Positions 15,199 through 18,497 of a DNA stretch of 18,497 nt are shown one piece after another; the stretch's first letter is position 1; each line of letters starts with the position of its first letter. The notes beneath the pieces are model-generated. The model was not told where the DNA came from. It saw only the letters and a program-made list of their open reading frames with translations, and did no database searches. The stretch covers positions 1-18,497 of the forward strand of contig CAZLCG010000036.1 in NCBI GenBank assembly GCA_964557975.1, written 5' to 3'. The translations under genes and the position numbers were made by a program. The stretch comes from Fimenecus sp964557975 (GTDB taxonomy: Bacteria > Bacillota > Clostridia > Oscillospirales > Acutalibacteraceae).

Positions 15199-16059
15199 TC
15201 ATTTAAAAACTTTTGTCATAATGCCATCTTCAAGATCTTTAATGCTGTAGATATTTTCCATAACATCAAAGGTTTCCTCAAGATTATTGCGGGCGTTTGT
15301 CCACCCCTTACCGTCTGTGAACCAGACAAAGTTAAAACCATCAATGGTGTCCGTTTCGACAGCAAGAGTTTTATAGCTACGAGACGTCTCATTCAGCTTG
15401 CTTCCGCCGCTGGCATAGAAATTAGTTTCAATGCCGTAAATCATGCTATCCGTCTTGACTACAAAATCGAAGCGTTTTTCCATCTTGCCGCTATTTGAGA
15501 TGGCAGAGAGATTTATTCCCCACTTTTCGGTGATCTCGTGGATGTACATTTCCTTAAAATAGGTCTCGTTCCTTATAAATCCGGCTTTCTGAATAAAGCG
15601 CTCTACCAAGTTTTCCATAATGTGTCCACCACGATTTTTGCGACCGTTGGAATCAAGACCGGTTTCAACACCTGTTGCGTAATCAACAAGATTATTAACA
15701 ATATGGCTTTCCATTAAATAAAAAAGTCCTGTTTTACGCATAAAAACTTTATACTGTTCAATAGAGAGGTTAGGCTTTTTAAAGTTGTATGTAAACTCAC
15801 CGTCACCATCTATAGCATATATCTCATTCGCTCTTACAGCTAATAGTAGCGGAATACACCTCAAAACTTCGGGATATTTACCCACAAGTGTTTCAAAATC
15901 CTTTTCAATACTCTTTGAGCCAATCAAAGAATTTAAAATATTTAGCTCGACCTTGATTGAATCAACATTCCTGTTAACTTTTTCAAAATCCACATAATAA
16001 CCATAATCCGCTATGCTATCTCTAAAACCTGATAACCAAGTGTTAAAATCTCTCGCCAT
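15199..16059 (-). CDS. dpnB: Type II restriction endonuclease DpnII (GATC)
   Basis: A 286-residue endonuclease that cuts unmethylated GATC in double-stranded DNA. Family-defining stretches known from the pneumococcal enzyme are present: LNILNSLIGSK (~39), a YPEVLRCIPLLLAVR block (~62), NLVDYATGVETGLDSNGRKN (~123), and the core RFDFVVK ... YGIETNFYASGGSKLNETSRSYK (~196-230), where D198 and E211 are candidate catalytic acids. Length fits the family (~288). The AAGGAG site, placed within the stop region of the methylase gene, is 8 nt from the ATG at 16059; the ATG at 16065 is too close. It is 12 bp from the dam-type gene and overlaps the next start. Confidence 0.95.
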   Translation of the reverse strand: MARDFNTWLSGFRDSIADYGYYVDFEKVNRNVDSIKVELNILNSLIGSKSIEKDFETLVGKYPEVLRCIPLLLAVRANEIYAIDGDGEFTYNFKKPNLSIEQYKVFMRKTGLFYLMESHIVNNLVDYATGVETGLDSNGRKNRGGHIMENLVERFIQKAGFIRNETYFKEMYIHEITEKWGINLSAISNSGKMEKRFDFVVKTDSMIYGIETNFYASGGSKLNETSRSYKTLAVETDTIDGFNFVWFTDGKGWTNARNNLEETFDVMENIYSIKDLEDGIMTKVFK

Positions 16060-16071
16060 TTTCATTTCTCC

Positions 16072-17142
16072 TTAAAAATTTGAAATAAGCAATTCTTTAA
16101 TTTTTCCTCTTGCTTGCGCTTGGCAGTTAATCATACGAGTAGCTTCAACTCTTTTGATTTTATGTGAAGCATAAATATTATCAAAGAAATTATCATCTGT
16201 ATTTGAATTCTTCGGATCTGAATTGCTGACAACAACTTTTGCTCCCTTTTTGTGCATATCATCAACAAATCTTGCAAGTTCAATCTGTTCTTCATCGTTA
16301 AACAAATTCTCCGTATATGCAGTAAAACTTGCTGTATCTGTAATAGGTCTGTATGGGGGATCAAAATAAACAAATGTATTTTCGTCAATGAAGTCAGCCG
16401 ACTCTCTGTAATCTCCGCATATAATAGTAACTCTCTGCAACTTCTCTGATACTGCTCTAAGGTTGTTTTCATCACAAATCATCGGATTTTTATATGCACC
16501 CATTGGTACATTAAACAATCCTTTTTTATTAACACGATAAAGACCGTTAAAGCAAGTCCTGTTAAGGAAAATCATCAATGCCGCTTTTTCAATATTGATG
16601 TTCTCGTTCCCATTAACCTTCAAATCATTAAATTGCTTACGCGCTTCCATATAATACGCTTTTCGACTATCTGTATCTAACGGTATAAAATCATTTTGCA
16701 TAGTATAGAGCATTTCAACCAAAGCATCTATGTCATCACGAATAATGCGATAGGTATTGATAAGTTCAGCATTGATGTCACTAATATAGACAGCCTCTAA
16801 GTTATACTTGCTCAAAATATCAAACAGTACGGCTCCGCCCCCAACGAACGGCTCTGCGTATTTAGTGATTTTACCATCTTTAAACATATAATAATTTTCA
16901 ATTTCTTTGAGTAATTGTCCTTTGCCGCCTGCCCACTTCAAGAAAGGTTTAACCGATTTTTCTTCGCTTTTTTTGTATCTTGTACTTCTTGCGTCTGTCG
17001 GTTTTTCGGCTTTCGCAGGAATAATCCACATATTACCCACCATAGCAGCTCCTTTAATTCTTTGTTCGGAGCAGAGAACGGCTACTCTTCTTTGAGAGAT
17101 ACCCCACTTATCAGCGGCTTCTTTTGCAGACATAAATTCCAT
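16072..17142 (-). CDS. dpnM: HTH-fused Dam-type adenine methyltransferase (GATC) of the DpnII system
   Basis: A 356-residue N6-adenine methyltransferase that should protect GATC sites. Residues ~4-45 form a helix-turn-helix-like domain (MSAKEAADKWGISQRRVAVLC ... VGNMWIIP, split here), related to excisionase/MerR-type DNA binders. A short KSEEK linker follows. The Dam core carries FLKWAGGKGQLL (67-78), AEPFVGGGA (96-104), SDINAELINTY (~121-131), NRTCFNGLYRVN (~194-205) and the catalytic DPPY (261-264). The classical DpnM is ~284 residues and lacks the N-terminal domain, so the extra ~65 residues are a fusion. GGAGG lies 5 nt before the ATG at 17142; GTG 17160 is less likely. First gene of the operon. 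AT-rich codon use differs from the pyrG/ung region, suggesting transfer. Confidence 0.93.
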   Translation of the reverse strand: MEFMSAKEAADKWGISQRRVAVLCSEQRIKGAAMVGNMWIIPAKAEKPTDARSTRYKKSEEKSVKPFLKWAGGKGQLLKEIENYYMFKDGKITKYAEPFVGGGAVLFDILSKYNLEAVYISDINAELINTYRIIRDDIDALVEMLYTMQNDFIPLDTDSRKAYYMEARKQFNDLKVNGNENINIEKAALMIFLNRTCFNGLYRVNKKGLFNVPMGAYKNPMICDENNLRAVSEKLQRVTIICGDYRESADFIDENTFVYFDPPYRPITDTASFTAYTENLFNDEEQIELARFVDDMHKKGAKVVVSNSDPKNSNTDDNFFDNIYASHKIKRVEATRMINCQAQARGKIKELLISNF

Positions 17143-17180
17143 AACGACCTCCGAATACACTATAACCGTATTTGTATAAT

Positions 17181-17209
17181 ATTATATTCCAAAACTCGAA
17201 TAATAGCAA
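17181..17209 (-). promoter_or_regulatory. Promoter of the restriction-modification operon with palindromic -10
   Basis: On the - strand, TTGCTA (17209-17204), 17 bp, TATAAT (17186-17181). The -10 box is half of the perfect 12-bp palindrome TATAATATTATA (17175-17186), a possible binding site for the HTH domain of the methylase. The leader is about 32 nt. Confidence 0.65.
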
Positions 17210-17247
17210 TACCGCTTAAAAAATAACCAAGGCTCTTTTCTTAAAGC

Positions 17248-17300
17248 CACGGAGTTATAACTTATGCAACGATGTCCCCCGCCTTTTAGGCGGAGGGAGC
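17248..17300. repeat. GC-rich hairpin repeat, copy 4
   Basis: CACGGAGTT (17248-17256) and ATGTCCCCCGCCTT (17272-17285) match copy 1 at 2834-2890. TCCCCCGCC pairs with GGCGGAGGGA (17276-17299) with a single bulged A. It lies between the divergent methylase and AzlC-like promoters. The rest of the 290-bp gap holds no supported ORF. Confidence 0.55.
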
Positions 17301-17347
17301 ATTGTTCCGTTTTAAATTTGATCCGTCGGTTACATATAAAACCATCA

Positions 17348-17376
17348 TTGAAATTCGTGTTTATCGAGCGTATAAT
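17348..17376 (+). promoter_or_regulatory. Sigma-A promoter of the AzlC-XRE chimeric ORF
   Basis: TTGAAA at 17348-17353, 17 bp, perfect TATAAT at 17371-17376. The start is predicted near 17383, a ~50-nt leader. This is the native-looking promoter of an azlC gene. Confidence 0.75.
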
Positions 17377-17433
17377 TTCTCTTATGATATATCTTACACT
17401 GTATAAAAAATTTCAAGAAGGCGATTTTTGCAT

Positions 17434-18096
17434 ATGAAGCTGAAAACGTTAAAAGCCGCATTCCCTTATACAATCCCGATTTTTGCGGGATTTTGGTTCT
17501 TGGGGCTTGCTTACGGGATTTATATGAATGTATCGGGGTTCGGCTTTTGGTATCCTATGCTTATGAGCCTTACAATTTTCGGCGGCTCATTGGAATTTGT
17601 GGCTGTCACAATGCTGTTTGCACCCTTTGGACAGGCTGTCGGGTTTCCCGAAAAATCCGCAGATGTGCGGCTGGCTCAGTACGAAACGGGGACACGCACG
17701 CCGAAAGCAGGCTTAACTGTGGCATTGGCGCAGGTGCTTGATGTTTCCCCACAGGCTCTTTCTGTCCCCGACATTGACAGCTGCATCGGACTTATGCACA
17801 CCTTATTTACCCTTGAGGACAATTACGGCTTGACCGTCAGTGAAGCGGACGAAGAGGTTTGCTTAAAGGTCAACAATAGCAAAGGCAAGGACGCCGCCGA
17901 ACTGTTGAAAATGCTGTACGCTTGGAAAGAACAGGCGGACAAACTATCTTCTGAGGAAATCAGCAAGGAAGAATATGACCGTTGGCGATATTACTATCCC
18001 AAGTATGATACTACGCAGCTATGGACAAAAGCTCCGTCACAGGAATTAGGCGACACAATGATTGAAGCGGTTCAAAATGAATTGAATGATATATAA
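17434..18096 (+). CDS. Chimeric ORF: AzlC exporter N-terminus fused to XRE regulator remnant
   Basis: A 220-residue ORF of two unrelated parts. Residues 1 to ~66 match the start of AzlC branched-chain amino-acid exporters (AAFPYTIPIFAGFWFLGLAYG, then GGSLEFVAVTMLFAPF) and contain about two membrane segments. From ~67 it continues as an XRE-family regulator entered in the middle of its helix-turn-helix (GQAVGFPEKSADVRLAQYETG, split here) with the long soluble tail of such proteins (SVPDIDSCIGLMHTLFTLEDNYG; WRYYYPKYDTTQLW). The rest of AzlC (normally ~230 residues) and the regulator's first helices are missing. The junction is near 17626-17632. It is probably non-functional for export and for normal DNA binding. 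The TTG at 17428 is an alternative start that fits AAGAAGG better. An assembly chimera cannot be excluded. Confidence 0.8.
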   Translation: MKLKTLKAAFPYTIPIFAGFWFLGLAYGIYMNVSGFGFWYPMLMSLTIFGGSLEFVAVTMLFAPFGQAVGFPEKSADVRLAQYETGTRTPKAGLTVALAQVLDVSPQALSVPDIDSCIGLMHTLFTLEDNYGLTVSEADEEVCLKVNNSKGKDAAELLKMLYAWKEQADKLSSEEISKEEYDRWRYYYPKYDTTQLWTKAPSQELGDTMIEAVQNELNDI

Positions 18097-18109
18097 GGTA
18101 GGTGATTGT

Positions 18110-18497
18110 ATGTGGCAAATTGTTTCAAACATATCTTCAATTGTTACTTGCGCACTGTTTGTTCTCTATATTATCGGGCACATTTGGAAAATTTTTGTAA
18201 CCAAAAACACAAGGTATGAAAAATTTGAAGTGTTGCCTTGCAACTCGGATATCAATATGGACGAAAATGATAATGTAATCATTATTGATAATATCGGTGA
18301 CGAATTCTCCATATCCTCAGCATATGGAATTAGGAATATCGAAATATATAAAGTAAATTATGCTCCCGGTAATAACGGTTCAACCTCTTTAATTTCCAAG
18401 GAACTTAAATCTGCTTATAAGGACTTAAATATCAATGAAACTCTTTATGTTAGGTGCGATTTAGGAGAATGTGTTCCAACAACGCAAATAACAATCC
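18110..18497 (+). CDS. Small single-pass membrane protein, partial (runs off window)
   Basis: At least 129 residues are visible and the frame is still open at the window end. It begins MWQIVSNISS. Residues ~4-25 form one membrane segment (IVTCALFVLYIIGHIW) followed by a basic residue cluster (K-TR). The rest is a soluble, Asp/Asn/Ile-rich domain (DENDNVIIIDNIGDEF) likely outside the membrane or in the cytosol; topology is unclear. I do not recognise the family. It begins 14 bp after the chimeric ORF with AAGGTAGGTG as Shine-Dalgarno, so it was probably the operon partner of the XRE regulator. Confidence 0.7.
   Translation, partial: MWQIVSNISSIVTCALFVLYIIGHIWKIFVTKNTRYEKFEVLPCNSDINMDENDNVIIIDNIGDEFSISSAYGIRNIEIYKVNYAPGNNGSTSLISKELKSAYKDLNINETLYVRCDLGECVPTTQITI

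Overview
The window looks like a chromosomal segment of a low-to-moderate GC gut Firmicute, most likely a Ruminococcus-like member of the Oscillospirales/Clostridia. The evidence is: strong purine-rich Shine-Dalgarno sites; near-consensus sigma-A promoters with 17-bp spacers; a secreted protein ending in a type I dockerin; a large BspA-type leucine-rich repeat surface protein with FIVAR and DUF5648-type modules; and clusters of small palindromic intergenic repeats typical of these genomes. This is inference from gene content. No rRNA or tRNA gene was seen.

Left part (1-7166). On the + strand lie an S1-domain RNA-binding protein, a secreted alpha/beta hydrolase with a C-terminal dockerin (own promoter), and a 1188-residue secreted LRR protein with about 26 repeats. 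Between the last two is a small ribbon-helix-helix DNA-binding protein on the - strand. Divergent from it is a strong promoter with a dyad, followed by what looks like the decayed start of a second LRR-type gene, a hairpin with a T-run, and then the promoter of the intact LRR gene.

Middle part (7167-12651). A 700-bp gene-free stretch is packed with palindromic repeats and terminators. Then come - strand housekeeping genes: a YczE/YitT-like membrane protein, pyrG (CTP synthase), a DUF1846 protein and ung (uracil-DNA glycosylase). pyrG and the DUF1846 gene are 50 bp apart and are probably co-transcribed from a promoter with a marked leader hairpin. ung and a divergent PI-PLC-like gene share an intergenic region with back-to-back -35 boxes.

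Right part (13905-17142). A four-gene, AT-richer, - strand operon encodes a DpnII-type (GATC) restriction-modification system: a Dam-type methyltransferase with an N-terminal helix-turn-helix fusion, the DpnII endonuclease, a protein of unknown function, and a second methyltransferase that is not DpnA-like. The genes are tightly spaced or overlapping, and the block looks horizontally acquired. The usual second gene (dpnA) is absent; the unknown protein and the extra methyltransferase occupy the downstream positions.

Far right (17434-18497). An ORF joins the first ~66 residues of an AzlC branched-chain amino-acid exporter to an XRE-type regulator lacking its own N-terminus. A small single-pass membrane protein follows and runs off the window. 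The chimera probably marks a recombination or deletion junction.

A family of short GC-rich hairpin repeats recurs at 2834-2921, 8668-8698, 13851-13903 and 17248-17300. One copy forms the last codons of pyrG.
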